Counted from the first letter of the stretch, positions 33,653 to 43,164 are shown. The stretch is DNA of 64,000 bases from an uncultured Prevotellaceae bacterium (GCA_902767775.1 CACXIP010000013.1:49069-113068); one strand, 5' to 3'. Numbers and translations are program-made. Notes: a model not told the origin generated them from the sequence alone.

Positions 33653-35589
33653 AGACATTCGAAGAACTTGGTGTCTCAGAAGAGATACGCCGCGCCATTA
33701 CCGAGATGGGATTTGAGAGTCCCATGCCCGTCCAGGAGGAGGTCATCCCCTACCTCCTGGGCATAGGCAACGACGTCATCGCCCTGGCACAGACGGGAAC
33801 GGGCAAGACCGCCGCCTATGGCATCCCGCTCCTCCAGAAAATCGATGTCAACAACTCCGCCACACAAGCACTTATCCTCTCGCCGACACGCGAACTGTGC
33901 CTGCAAATCAGCGACGACCTGAAGGACTTCTCCAAATACATGCCCGGTGTACACATCGTCCCCGTCTATGGCGGCACATCCATCGTCGACCAGATGAAGG
34001 CCCTGCGAAAAGGAGTCCAAATCATCGTCGCCACACCCGGCAGACTCATCGACCTGATGAACCGTGGTGTCGCCAAACTCGACGCCGTGAGCAATGTCGT
34101 CCTCGACGAGGCCGACGAGATGCTCAACATGGGTTTCTCGGAGAGCATCGACGAAATCCTCAAGGGCGTACCCACCGACCGCAACACACTGCTCTTCTCC
34201 GCCACCATGAGCCGTGAGATAGAGGCCATCGCCAAAAACTATCTGCACGACCACAAGGAGATTGTCGTGGGCAGCCGCAACGAGGGCGCAGAGCATGTCA
34301 ACCATATCTACTACATGGTGCACGCCAAGGACAAGTACCTTGCCCTGAAGCGCATCGTCGACTACTACCCCCGCATCTTCGCCATCATCTTCTGCCGCAC
34401 GAAGATTGAGACGCAGGAGATTGCCGACAAACTCATCCGCGACGGCTACAACGCTGAGTCGCTGCACGGCGACCTCTCGCAGCAGCAGCGCGACCTCACC
34501 ATGCAGAAGTTCCGCCAGCACCTCACCCAACTGCTCGTCGCCACCGATGTGGCAGCCCGCGGACTCGATGTCGACGACCTCACCCATGTCATCAACTTCG
34601 GCCTGCCCGAGGACATTGAGAACTACACCCACCGCAGCGGGCGCACCGGGCGTGCCGGCAAGAAGGGCACGTCAATCTCCATCGTCCACACCCGCGAGCA
34701 GAAGAAAATCAAGGCGATAGAGAAGGAAATCGGAAAGAGCTTCGTTGAGGCCGACCTTCCCACACCGCAGGAAATCTGCACCAAGCAGCTCTACCGCGTG
34801 ATGGACCAGATTGTGAAAGCCGATGTAAACGAGGAGGAGATAGCACCCTTCATGGCCGACATCAACCGCCACTTCGAATATCTCGACAAGGAAGACCTCA
34901 TCAAGAAAATCGTGTCCATCAACTTCGGCCGCTTCCTCGCCTACTACGCCGACGCACCCATCATCGAGAAGCCCAGCAAGGAGCGCAAGAGCAGCGCAAA
35001 GGGCGAGGGCAAGCAGCGCAAGGGTCATCAGGCAGAGGCAGGCTACCGACGCCTGTTCATCAACCTGGGCAAGGACGATGGATTCTACCCCGGCGAGGTG
35101 ATGCAGTTCATCAACCGCCATGTGCCGGGACGCCAGAAGGTGAAGGTGGGACAAATCGACCTCATGGCGAAGTTCTGCTACATCGAGGTGCCCGAGGAAG
35201 ACGCTGAGCGCGTGATGGAGGGACTCGACGGCGCCACCTACCACAACCGTGAGGTGCGCTGCAATGATGCCGACAGCCGCAGTCAGCAGGGCAGTGGCAA
35301 GAGCGCGCATCCGCGCGACAACGCACGCGCCCCACGCCGCCGCGAGGAGCGCAAGTCGACCGCCGACAACTTCGCCCGCTTTGAGAAGAAATCAAGGCGC
35401 ACGGCAAGGACCACCGAAGAGCAGCCACGCAAAAACAAGCGGGGTACACGGGGCGGCGCACGCATGGAGAGCGGACGCCAGGACGACTGGCGGCAGTTCT
35501 TCCAAGGACATGACATCATCCTCAAGGACGACGAGCCCGACTTCTCCGAGGAGGGATGGGCACGCCGCAAGCCTAAGAAAAAGAGTTGA
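33649..35589 (+). CDS. DEAD-box RNA helicase with DbpA-type RNA-binding domain
   Basis: 646 residues. The helicase core (about 1-370) shows every motif: AQTGTGKTAAYG, SPTRELC, TPGRLIDL, DEADEMLNMG, SATMS, ATDVAARGLDVDD and HRSGRTGRAG. After a linker, residues about 464-545 form the DbpA/CsdA RNA-recognition fold (YRRLFINLGKDDGFYPGEV). The final 100 residues are Arg/Lys-rich, a common non-specific RNA-binding tail. It unwinds RNA in ribosome assembly or in cold. The ATG overlaps the third FKBP gene by four bases (ATGA), so translation is coupled. It is best compared with DeaD/CsdA, but DbpA-like function is possible. Confidence 0.93.
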   Translation: MKTFEELGVSEEIRRAITEMGFESPMPVQEEVIPYLLGIGNDVIALAQTGTGKTAAYGIPLLQKIDVNNSATQALILSPTRELCLQISDDLKDFSKYMPGVHIVPVYGGTSIVDQMKALRKGVQIIVATPGRLIDLMNRGVAKLDAVSNVVLDEADEMLNMGFSESIDEILKGVPTDRNTLLFSATMSREIEAIAKNYLHDHKEIVVGSRNEGAEHVNHIYYMVHAKDKYLALKRIVDYYPRIFAIIFCRTKIETQEIADKLIRDGYNAESLHGDLSQQQRDLTMQKFRQHLTQLLVATDVAARGLDVDDLTHVINFGLPEDIENYTHRSGRTGRAGKKGTSISIVHTREQKKIKAIEKEIGKSFVEADLPTPQEICTKQLYRVMDQIVKADVNEEEIAPFMADINRHFEYLDKEDLIKKIVSINFGRFLAYYADAPIIEKPSKERKSSAKGEGKQRKGHQAEAGYRRLFINLGKDDGFYPGEVMQFINRHVPGRQKVKVGQIDLMAKFCYIEVPEEDAERVMEGLDGATYHNREVRCNDADSRSQQGSGKSAHPRDNARAPRRREERKSTADNFARFEKKSRRTARTTEEQPRKNKRGTRGGARMESGRQDDWRQFFQGHDIILKDDEPDFSEEGWARRKPKKKS

Positions 35590-35634
35590 GCATCCCCAAA
35601 ACCGCAGGGATAGAACACCACAAATGATCTTATC

Positions 35635-38037
35635 ATGAAACTACCAGAGATATTCAGATTCTCACGCTCGATGGCATTCCGCCTGACATGGCGAGTACTG
35701 GCTATCATGATACTTATCCTCTCACTCATATCAGCCCTTATCTTCGGGCTGATATGGCTGGTGGGAGCCGTGGGGTTCGCTGCCCTATACCAAACCTCGA
35801 TGGACGTATCCAACGAGAAAATCAACAACATCTTCTCTGCTGTCGAGGTGGCCTTGTCCAACAACGTGACCGAGGTGGAGGAGACCATGGGCAATGACAA
35901 AAGGGCATACTATGCCCCCACGCACCTGCTCCAGCTCAACCCCAACATCATGGGTGCTGCCGTTGCCTACAATCCCAATTATGAGCCGAAGAAAGGAAAG
36001 CCTTTCGCACCATACGTCTATCGCGACAGCACTGGCATAAAGACCAAACAGCTGAACACGAAAGAATACGACTACCTGCACAAGGAATGGTATACGATGC
36101 CGCTCGCCACAGACAGCGGCTATTGGTCGGAGCCATACATCGATGTAGGTGGCGGCGAAGTCCTGATGTCCACCTACTCCATGCCGCTGACCAACAGCAA
36201 AAATGAGATTTACGCCATACAGACCGCAGATCTCTCGCTCGACTGGATTGCCGACCTGAAGCACAAGGTGGACAGCATCATCAACGAAGACTACAATTTC
36301 GGCTTACGGAGATCGGACAGCACTGGCAACAAAGGCCACGCATCCTGCTTCATCGTCACCAAACAGGGCACATTCATCGCACATCCCAATGACGAACTGG
36401 ATGTTGATGCCACCTTGCAGGAATACTTCAAGAGACAAATCGGTGAGGATAGGCCAAACATAATCAACAACATCCTTTCCGAAACCGACGGCGCATCAGC
36501 TTTCAGAGACAAGAATGGTGAGAGATTCACCATCTTCCACTCTCCCATCAAGCGCACAGGATGGAGAATGGGAATCATCGTACCGGCAAAGGATATCTAC
36601 TCCATCGTCAACGTCTTCATCAAGGTGCTGATGACCATCATGCTCCTCGGACTACTCATCATGGGACTGGTATGCCGCTCCGCCATCCACCGCCTCACCA
36701 AACCCATCACCCGTTTCGCCAACTCTGCGGAAGAGATTGCCAAGGGCAACTTCGATGCCGAACTGCCTGTCATCAAGTCAAAAGACGAGATGCGGCGGTT
36801 GCACGACTCCTTCTCCACGATGCAGCACTCACTCGTCAACCAGATTGAGCAGTCGAGGATAGTCAACGAGGAAAAAGGACGCATGGACAGCGAACTGAAG
36901 ATTGCCCACGACATCCAGATGTCGATGCTGCCGGGCACCAACTCTCCCTTCCCCGACCGCACCGACATCGACGTCTATGCACAGCTGGCTCCTGCCAAGG
37001 AGGTGGGCGGCGACCTCTACGACTTCTACATCCGCGACGAGAAACTGTTCTTCTGCATCGGCGACGTGTCGGGAAAAGGTGTTCCCGCAGCCATGGTGAT
37101 GGCTGTCACACGAGCCCTGTTCCGCACCCTTTCCGCCCATGAGGCACAACCCAACCGCATCCTGGCGGCCATCAACAACTCCTTGTCGGAAACCAACGAG
37201 TCGAGCATGTTTGTCACCATGTTCGTCGGCGTGCTCGACCTGCCCACAGGACGCCTGCGCTACAGCAATGCAGGGCACGACACCCCGATGCTGCTGGCTC
37301 ACGGCAATGTTGACATGCTGCCATGCGACCCCAATGTGCCCATTGCCGTGGTGGCGAACTGGAAATTCACCTCTCAGGAGGCCATCATCAGTCCGCAGAC
37401 CACCCTCTTCCTCTATACCGACGGAGTGACCGAAGCCGAGGACATCTACCACAACCAATTTCAGGAAGACCGGATAATCAGTGCTGCACGCAAGGCTGGC
37501 AACCAGCCATATGCCCTTGTCAAGCAGATGGAGAATGCCATACACCAGTTTGTGGGTAAAGCCGAACAAAACGACGACCAGACTATGCTTGCCATACTAT
37601 ATATGAGAGAGAAAAAAGACGCATTATTCCAAAAGAGCCTCACTCTGCCCAACAACATCGAGGAGATTCCCCAACTGAATGCTTTCATCGATGAGGTGTG
37701 CGAAGCAGCAGGTCTGGACATGCCGGAGACGATGTCCATCAACCTCGCCCTCGAGGAGGCTGTCGTCAATGTCATGGACTATGCCTATCCTGGCGGCACG
37801 CAAGGACAGGTGCTCATTGAGGCTGAGGCCGACAAGGAGCGGATGAAGTTTGTCATCACCGACCAAGGCATTCCCTTCGACCCCACGGCAAAGGAAGAGG
37901 TAGACACCACACTGAGTCTGGATGAACGCCCCACCGGCGGACTGGGCATCCACCTGGTGCGACAAATCATGGACTCCATCAACTACGAGCGTGTGGACAA
38001 CAATAACGTACTGACGCTCCGCAAAAAGTTGGTTTGA
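35635..38037 (+). CDS. Membrane SpoIIE phosphatase fused to RsbW-like kinase
   Basis: 800 residues, in order: membrane helix 1 (about 17-50), a dCache-type sensor (about 55-320) facing the periplasm, membrane helix 2 (about 324-347), HAMP (about 348-400), a PP2C-like SpoIIE phosphatase (about 430-645) and a C-terminal HATPase of the RsbW/SpoIIAB type (about 665-800). The phosphatase has its metal Asp motifs: GGDLYDF, DVSGKGVPAAM, NAGHDTPML, LYTDGVTEAED and NDDQTM. The kinase has an N-box LALEEAVVNVMDYA, G1 DQGIPFDP and G2 TGGLGIHL. One protein therefore has both arms of a partner switch, and the STAS substrate is encoded at 41899. It should sense a periplasmic ligand and set the phosphorylation of that STAS protein. 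Confidence 0.9.
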   Translation: MKLPEIFRFSRSMAFRLTWRVLAIMILILSLISALIFGLIWLVGAVGFAALYQTSMDVSNEKINNIFSAVEVALSNNVTEVEETMGNDKRAYYAPTHLLQLNPNIMGAAVAYNPNYEPKKGKPFAPYVYRDSTGIKTKQLNTKEYDYLHKEWYTMPLATDSGYWSEPYIDVGGGEVLMSTYSMPLTNSKNEIYAIQTADLSLDWIADLKHKVDSIINEDYNFGLRRSDSTGNKGHASCFIVTKQGTFIAHPNDELDVDATLQEYFKRQIGEDRPNIINNILSETDGASAFRDKNGERFTIFHSPIKRTGWRMGIIVPAKDIYSIVNVFIKVLMTIMLLGLLIMGLVCRSAIHRLTKPITRFANSAEEIAKGNFDAELPVIKSKDEMRRLHDSFSTMQHSLVNQIEQSRIVNEEKGRMDSELKIAHDIQMSMLPGTNSPFPDRTDIDVYAQLAPAKEVGGDLYDFYIRDEKLFFCIGDVSGKGVPAAMVMAVTRALFRTLSAHEAQPNRILAAINNSLSETNESSMFVTMFVGVLDLPTGRLRYSNAGHDTPMLLAHGNVDMLPCDPNVPIAVVANWKFTSQEAIISPQTTLFLYTDGVTEAEDIYHNQFQEDRIISAARKAGNQPYALVKQMENAIHQFVGKAEQNDDQTMLAILYMREKKDALFQKSLTLPNNIEEIPQLNAFIDEVCEAAGLDMPETMSINLALEEAVVNVMDYAYPGGTQGQVLIEAEADKERMKFVITDQGIPFDPTAKEEVDTTLSLDERPTGGLGIHLVRQIMDSINYERVDNNNVLTLRKKLV

Positions 38038-38092
38038 GGCCTTTTTAATGATTATTAACTTTCGCGATGAAAAGGTAGTGTAAGACTTTTCA

Positions 38093-38100
38093 TATATTTG
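38093..38100 (+). promoter_or_regulatory. Candidate internal promoter before the ABC transporter
   Basis: TATATTTG is an exact TAnnTTTG 17 bases before the transporter start, in the 79-base spacer after the phosphatase gene. No TTTG at the usual distance. Confidence 0.4.
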
Positions 38101-38116
38101 CAGACTAGATACAAGA

Positions 38117-41008
38117 ATGACTGACGTCATACTATCCAGCTTCATCAGTCTGTTTGCGTTATTCGGCAAAGAAGAGCAAGTAGACGAGGCACGGGCAAAG
38201 GAAATGCTCGTCAGTTATCTACGCCATCATTTCGGTATACGCAACATCAACATCTACCTCGACCTGTATGATGACATGCGTATGGCATACGAGATGACCG
38301 ACGACCTCAACAGCGAGGAGACTGTCGCCTCCATCTGCTCTGCCCTCCACGGTAGGATACGTCCCAGCGAGGAGGCACTGCTGCTGCTCCGACTGATGGA
38401 GTTTTGCAGCGACGACGGCCTGCAGGCCAACGCCATGTTCAGCACCCTGGCAAGGCAGCTGCACATCACAGATGAACAATACAACGACTTCACCGACTTC
38501 GTGTACAACCGCGAGACAGAGTGGGTCAAACTACATCATATCGAGGGATTCGGAGGAGTCCTGAAAACACTGCTCGACCGCATAACTGGACTGCTCATCT
38601 TCACCTACATGGGCAAGGACACCGTGAAACTCAATGATGTCCGCGTCCTGGCAGGCACCTATCAGGTGTGGCAGCAGAGCAGCGTGCTGAAAAACGCCGA
38701 GGGACGGCCTGTCTACTACTCGTCGATTATCAGCACATACAATAAGGATGCCGACCAGACACAGGCAGTGGAGTTCTGCGGACGAAACATCAACTTCAGA
38801 TACTCCAACAGCGACAACGGCATGCACAATCTGAGCTTCACGCTCAGAAACGGCGAGATGCTCGCCATCATGGGCGGTTCGGGAACGGGAAAGACCACCT
38901 TGCTCTCACTGCTCAACGGCAGCATGAAGCCCCAGGAGGGCACCATCACCATCAACGGGCACGACATCAGTGAGCCCGCAGCAAAAGACCTCATCGGCTA
39001 CGTCCCGCAAGACGACCTGCTCATTGAGGAACTGACGGTTTACCAAAACCTATGGTTCACCGCCAAACTGTGCTTCGAGGGCCTGACCGACCAGGAAATC
39101 GACCGCCGCGTGCTGAAAACCCTGAAAGACCTGGGACTCGACGCCACCAAGAACCTGAAGGTAGGCTCCGCCATCAACAAATACATCTCCGGCGGACAGC
39201 GCAAGCGTCTCAACATCGCACTGGAGCTGATACGCGAACCTGCCGTACTGTTCCTCGACGAACCCACATCAGGACTCTCGTCCGCCGACACCGAGAAAGT
39301 CATCCTCCTGCTGAAGGAGCAGACGCTGAAGGGGAAACTCATCATCGTCAACATCCACCAGCCGTCGAGCGATGTCTATAAGCTGTTCGACCGCCTGTGG
39401 CTCCTCGACAGGGGCGGATACCCCGTCTTCGACGGCAACCCCATCGACGCCATCACCTATTTCAAGGAGGCGGCCAACTATGCCGATGCGGAGACCAGCG
39501 CCTGCCCCACCTGCGGCAACGTCAACCCGGAGATTGTGCTCAACATCATCGATGAGAAGGCACTAAGCAACACCGGCGAGCCATCCGATGAGCGAAAGAT
39601 GACGCCACAGGACTGGCACGAACTCTATCTGGACAAGCGTGAGGAGATGCCCGAACCGGCAGTGAGCGACGTGCCGCCGTCAGACCAGAAGAAGCCCAGC
39701 GCACTCAGGCAGTTCTCCATCTTCCTGATGCGCAACATCAGGACCAAGATCACCAACACGCAGTACCTGTGCATCACACTCCTGATGGCTCCGCTGCTCG
39801 CCGTCATCTGCGCCCTGCTCACCCGCTACGCCCCGCAAGAGGGCTACACCATAATGGACAACAAAAACCTGGTGAGCTACTTCTTCATGGCAGTCATTGT
39901 CGCCACCTTCACAGGCATGAGCGGCAGTGCCGAGGAAATCATCAAAGACCGCGCCCTGCTCAAGCGCGAGCGGTTCCTCAACCTGTCATACAGCAGCTAC
40001 ATCTGGTCGAAAATAGCATATATGGCAGGTGTCTCACTCATACAGACCCTGCTGTTCATCGTCATCGGCAACACCATCATGGGACTGCACGGACTGTTCT
40101 GGCAGTGGTGGCTCATCCTGTTCGTCACCGCCTTGCTGGCAAACCTGACAGGACTGCTCCTCTCACAATGCCTCAACTCGGTGGTCGCCATATACATCAG
40201 CATACCGCTGCTGCTCATCCCGCAGATACTCCTCTGCGGACTGGTGGTGAACTTCGCCGACCTGACACCCAAGAGCACAACGGGCTATGTGCCGTTCATC
40301 GGCGACGTCATCCCGTCGCGCTGGTCATACGAGGCTCTCGCCGTCACGTCGTTCACCGACAACCCCTATGAGGCGCAGTTCTTCGAGAGCGACAAGGAGA
40401 AATACGAGACGCAATACTACAACATGGGATTCCTCGACGAGCTCCAGTCGCAGCTCCAGACGATGAAGGACGAGAAAGAGAAAGGCAAGGAGGTGAAAAA
40501 AGACCACATGGAGGTCATCCGCACCAACCTCGCCACTATTGCCGAATACTGCGGCATAGAACCCTATAAGGGCGACCACTCCTACCAGTCGCTCTACGAC
40601 TATATGAAGCAGGCAGAGAAAATCCTGTCGAAGCGCAGCAACAAAATCACGATGGAAGCCGACGCAGCGGTGGCTGCCTTCATCCGGGAAAACGGAAAGG
40701 AAGCGCTGCTGAAGCTGAAGCGCGACAACTACAACCTGAAACTGGAAGACTGCGTCGTGGGAGTGGAAAACAAACGTACGCTCGACGTCATCGACAACCA
40801 TATCGTGTCGCGCACCGGAATGGTATTCCTGACACCTCACAGCAAGATGGGACGCTCCCAATTCTACAGCAGTGAGAAAATCATCGGCTCATGGCACATC
40901 AAGACCATGTGGTACAACATCGCCGTCCTGCTCCTCATGAGCATCATCGTGACGGTGCTCCTCCTCACCGACTGCCCCGGCAGGTATATCAGAAAAGAAG
41001 TACAATAA
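38117..41008 (+). CDS. ABCG-like ABC transporter with TerB-like N-terminal domain
   Basis: 963 residues. Residues 1-135 are helical and acidic (EEQVDEARAKEMLVSYL), resembling a TerB-like domain; about 215-420 is an ABC ATPase with Walker A GGSGTGKTT (from Gly253), Q-loop GYVPQDDLL, signature YISGGQRKRLN, Walker B VLFLDEPTSGL and IHQPSSD. About 545-725 are five or six membrane helices in the ABC2/ABCG pattern (LLKRERFLNLSYSSYIWSK), followed by a large soluble insert (about 755-930) and one final helix. A single polypeptide with ATPase first is the ABCG half-transporter order. The substrate is unknown. It is flanked by the two halves of a partner-switching system, so transport is likely linked to that signal. 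Confidence 0.88.
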   Translation: MTDVILSSFISLFALFGKEEQVDEARAKEMLVSYLRHHFGIRNINIYLDLYDDMRMAYEMTDDLNSEETVASICSALHGRIRPSEEALLLLRLMEFCSDDGLQANAMFSTLARQLHITDEQYNDFTDFVYNRETEWVKLHHIEGFGGVLKTLLDRITGLLIFTYMGKDTVKLNDVRVLAGTYQVWQQSSVLKNAEGRPVYYSSIISTYNKDADQTQAVEFCGRNINFRYSNSDNGMHNLSFTLRNGEMLAIMGGSGTGKTTLLSLLNGSMKPQEGTITINGHDISEPAAKDLIGYVPQDDLLIEELTVYQNLWFTAKLCFEGLTDQEIDRRVLKTLKDLGLDATKNLKVGSAINKYISGGQRKRLNIALELIREPAVLFLDEPTSGLSSADTEKVILLLKEQTLKGKLIIVNIHQPSSDVYKLFDRLWLLDRGGYPVFDGNPIDAITYFKEAANYADAETSACPTCGNVNPEIVLNIIDEKALSNTGEPSDERKMTPQDWHELYLDKREEMPEPAVSDVPPSDQKKPSALRQFSIFLMRNIRTKITNTQYLCITLLMAPLLAVICALLTRYAPQEGYTIMDNKNLVSYFFMAVIVATFTGMSGSAEEIIKDRALLKRERFLNLSYSSYIWSKIAYMAGVSLIQTLLFIVIGNTIMGLHGLFWQWWLILFVTALLANLTGLLLSQCLNSVVAIYISIPLLLIPQILLCGLVVNFADLTPKSTTGYVPFIGDVIPSRWSYEALAVTSFTDNPYEAQFFESDKEKYETQYYNMGFLDELQSQLQTMKDEKEKGKEVKKDHMEVIRTNLATIAEYCGIEPYKGDHSYQSLYDYMKQAEKILSKRSNKITMEADAAVAAFIRENGKEALLKLKRDNYNLKLEDCVVGVENKRTLDVIDNHIVSRTGMVFLTPHSKMGRSQFYSSEKIIGSWHIKTMWYNIAVLLLMSIIVTVLLLTDCPGRYIRKEVQ

Positions 41009-41085
41009 ACAAAACGAACCGTCATATTAAAAATAATCGGAACATATCAACACACATTTATTAATAACTTTAAATTTCAAAAAGC

Positions 41086-41886
41086 ATGAAGAAATTATCA
41101 GTATTTGCTATCGCAATTGCAGCCGTTGTCTTCGCAGCTTGCACAGGCAACAAGACCAAAACCCAGGACGTACCTGAGGAAGAGAAGAGTTTCGAACAGG
41201 AGCAGATTGAGGCCAGCATCAAGATGCACATCGACAGCATCGCTGCTGACCTGGGCAAACTCAAGCAGCTCCCCTTCGTTCAGGAGGACAATGGCGGTCT
41301 GACACTGACTGCCGAGGAGAAGCAAGTCAAGCCCGACTACCTGCTTGACCCCAAAGTTGCCGAGGAGGCCACCACTCTGGCTGAGAAATACCGCATCCTC
41401 AGCGCCCTCAACGTAGACAAGAGGATTGCCGCTCTCTATGAGATGCCGACAGATGAATACGACAAAGCCATCTCAAAACTGGCTGCTGACATCAACGACC
41501 CCTCCTTCAAGGTGCTCGACAACGCCAACTCCATCTTCGAGACCACTTCCGCTCTCTATGACGCCATGAACGAGAACGGCCGCATCAACCAGTTCTGGCA
41601 GACCGCTGCCGCAGCTCTGGTCGAGCAGCTCTTCATCGTCAACCAGAACACTGAGAAGTTCCTCAGCGTGTTCAACGACGAGGCTGCCTCCAACGTGACC
41701 TACCGCATCGTCCTGATTCTCGACGCCGTTGACCGCCTGTCCAACTACGACCCCGAGATCAAGCCCATCGCCGAGGCTATCGCCCCGCTGAAGGTGCTCA
41801 ACGCTACCTCTCTTGACGAACTGAAGAGCCAGCTCGCTGAGGCTAAGGACAACATCGCAGCTGCCCGCAAGGCACTGGTGAAGTAA
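41086..41886 (+). CDS. Helical lipoprotein of the partner-switching operon
   Basis: 266 residues with a lipoprotein signal peptide (lipobox VFAAC, Cys19). The mature part is charged and almost wholly helical, with Glu/Lys coiled-coil stretches (EEEKSFEQEQIEASIK near residue 32) and a closing helix (LKSQLAEAKDNIAAARKALV). No domain is recognised. It sits 77 bases after the transporter and 12 bases before the STAS gene, so all are likely expressed together. It could be a periplasmic subunit of the transporter or a ligand presenter for the dCache sensor upstream; both are guesses. Codon use is strongly biased to common codons, which suggests high expression. Confidence 0.75.
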   Translation: MKKLSVFAIAIAAVVFAACTGNKTKTQDVPEEEKSFEQEQIEASIKMHIDSIAADLGKLKQLPFVQEDNGGLTLTAEEKQVKPDYLLDPKVAEEATTLAEKYRILSALNVDKRIAALYEMPTDEYDKAISKLAADINDPSFKVLDNANSIFETTSALYDAMNENGRINQFWQTAAAALVEQLFIVNQNTEKFLSVFNDEAASNVTYRIVLILDAVDRLSNYDPEIKPIAEAIAPLKVLNATSLDELKSQLAEAKDNIAAARKALVK

Positions 41887-41898
41887 GCGAGGAATACT

Positions 41899-42201
41899 AT
41901 GAGCTTTGATATTAAAGAACAAAACGGAGCCATGCGGGCAGCCGTGCTTGGCCGTCTGGACACTCCTTCTGCCGTCAAAGCCCAGCAGGAGATAGAGCCC
42001 TTGCTGGAGAATGCCGACAAGGAAATCGTCCTCGACTGCGAACAGCTGCAATACATCAGCAGTTCAGGCCTCCGCCTGTTCCTCACCATCCGCAAAGCTG
42101 CTGCTGCCAAAGGCGGCAAGGTCATCATCGAGAACATCAGCGATGAAATCAAGAAGGTGTTCATGATGACTGGCTTCTTCAATCTCTTTGAAATCCGCTA
42201 A
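41899..42201 (+). CDS. STAS-domain anti-sigma-factor antagonist-like protein
   Basis: 100 residues forming a single STAS domain: MSFDIKEQNGAMRAAVLGRL, then EIVLDCEQLQYISSSGLRL with the loop and helix that carry the regulated serine. By alignment to SpoIIAA DSSG and RsbV DSTG, Ser55 in YISSSGLR is the expected phosphorylation site; the preceding Asp is replaced by Ser54. The fused kinase (35635) should phosphorylate it and the fused SpoIIE domain should remove the phosphate. In Bacillus the dephospho form releases a sigma factor; no such sigma factor is known in Bacteroidetes and none lies near. A terminator follows, so it is the end of the operon. Confidence 0.93.
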   Translation: MSFDIKEQNGAMRAAVLGRLDTPSAVKAQQEIEPLLENADKEIVLDCEQLQYISSSGLRLFLTIRKAAAAKGGKVIIENISDEIKKVFMMTGFFNLFEIR

Positions 42202-42233
42202 TCATTGGATAATTTGCAGATTCTCTGACAATG

Positions 42234-42267
42234 GCCGTGCTTGTTTTTCAGGCACGGCTATTTTTTT
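42234..42267 (+). terminator. Rho-independent terminator after the STAS gene
   Basis: Arms GCCGTGC (42234-42240) and GCACGGC (42252-42258) around an 11-base loop, followed by TATTTTTTT. A textbook terminator that ends the partner-switching operon. Confidence 0.9.
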
Positions 42268-42389
42268 GGTTGTTTGGGGGGTTGGTCGTTTGGTCGTTTG
42301 GGAGTTTTTTAAGGAGTTTAGGAGGGAAAGAATAGTTCATAGTTCATAATTCATAGTTATATGCAAATTGGGAGTTTTTGGGAGTTTAA

Positions 42390-42751
42390 CTATTCCTACA
42401 AGAATGGCGGTGCAACGTAGTAGAGACGTCCATATATGGCGTCTCCCAGCCAAGGATGCCGTGACCCGAATGGAGCTCCCCCTCTAAGATTAGAGGGGGC
42501 CAGGGGGCGTTGACCAAACCACGAATGCATTCATGATTCATTACATGACAATTATATGTTTTATATTCACACGAATGTCCACGAATTTTACATCAATTTT
42601 TTCATCCTTTTTGCGAGTGCCTTGGCACTTTTTCTCGTTTCCCCAAACGCCAAGAATGGTTTTTCTATCTTTTTCCTAAGCAAAGCGTTTTTTTATTTTC
42701 TCTTCTATCACAACCTGCAAATCCGTGCCCATCCGTGTTATCCGTGGTTGA
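42390..42751 (+). repeat. Dispersed palindromic element, copy 1 (cores A and B)
   Basis: Core A is GAGACGTCCATATATGG then CGTCTC (42423-42445), an imperfect palindrome with one bulged base. Core B is AGTGCCTTGGCACT (42616-42629). Between them are a perfect hairpin CCCCCTCTAA/GATTAGAGGGGG (42478-42499) and an AATTATATGTTTTATATTCA tract. The element ends in CCGTGCCCATCCGTGTTATC. Nothing in it looks coding. Simple AAACTCCT/ACCAAACG-type units surround it from 42268. Confidence 0.85.
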
Positions 42752-42927
42752 ATTATTAAGGAGTTTAGGAGTGTAGGAGATTAGGAGTTTAGGAGTGTAG
42801 ACAATAGCCCTACAAGATAGTGGTGCTAAGCTTTTTTCTTTCGTGCCTTTTCGCAAAGTTTCGTGGTTAAATAAGTCAACGCCCCCTGACCCCCTCTAAT
42901 CTTAGAGGGGGAGCTGGTTTGCACAGT

Positions 42928-43160
42928 CAATAATGATTCTTTCGTGCCCTTTCGTGAGATTCGTGGCTTGAATATTTTTCGTGTATTTCGTGGTTTGAAT
43001 ATTTTTCGTGGCCTTTCGTGAATTTCGTGGTTAAAAAATTGTTCGTGTATTTCGTGGTTAAAAAATTATTCGTGAATTTCGTGGTTTTAAGTTTTTCGTG
43101 GAGATTCGTGAATTTCGTGGTTAAAAACACTTTTCGTGGTTAAAAAATTTTCGTGGTCGC
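42928..43160. repeat. Degenerate TTCGTGG repeat tract
   Basis: About a dozen blocks of TTCGTGAATTTCGTGG type, each followed by TTAAAAA or TTGAATA, run up to the metal ATPase promoter. Another hairpin, CCCCCTCTAATCTTAGAGGGGG, sits just before at 42890-42911. The same TTCGTGG words recur at 46.2, 56.4, 61.4 and 62.4 kb. Confidence 0.8.
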
Positions 43161-43164
43161 TGTT

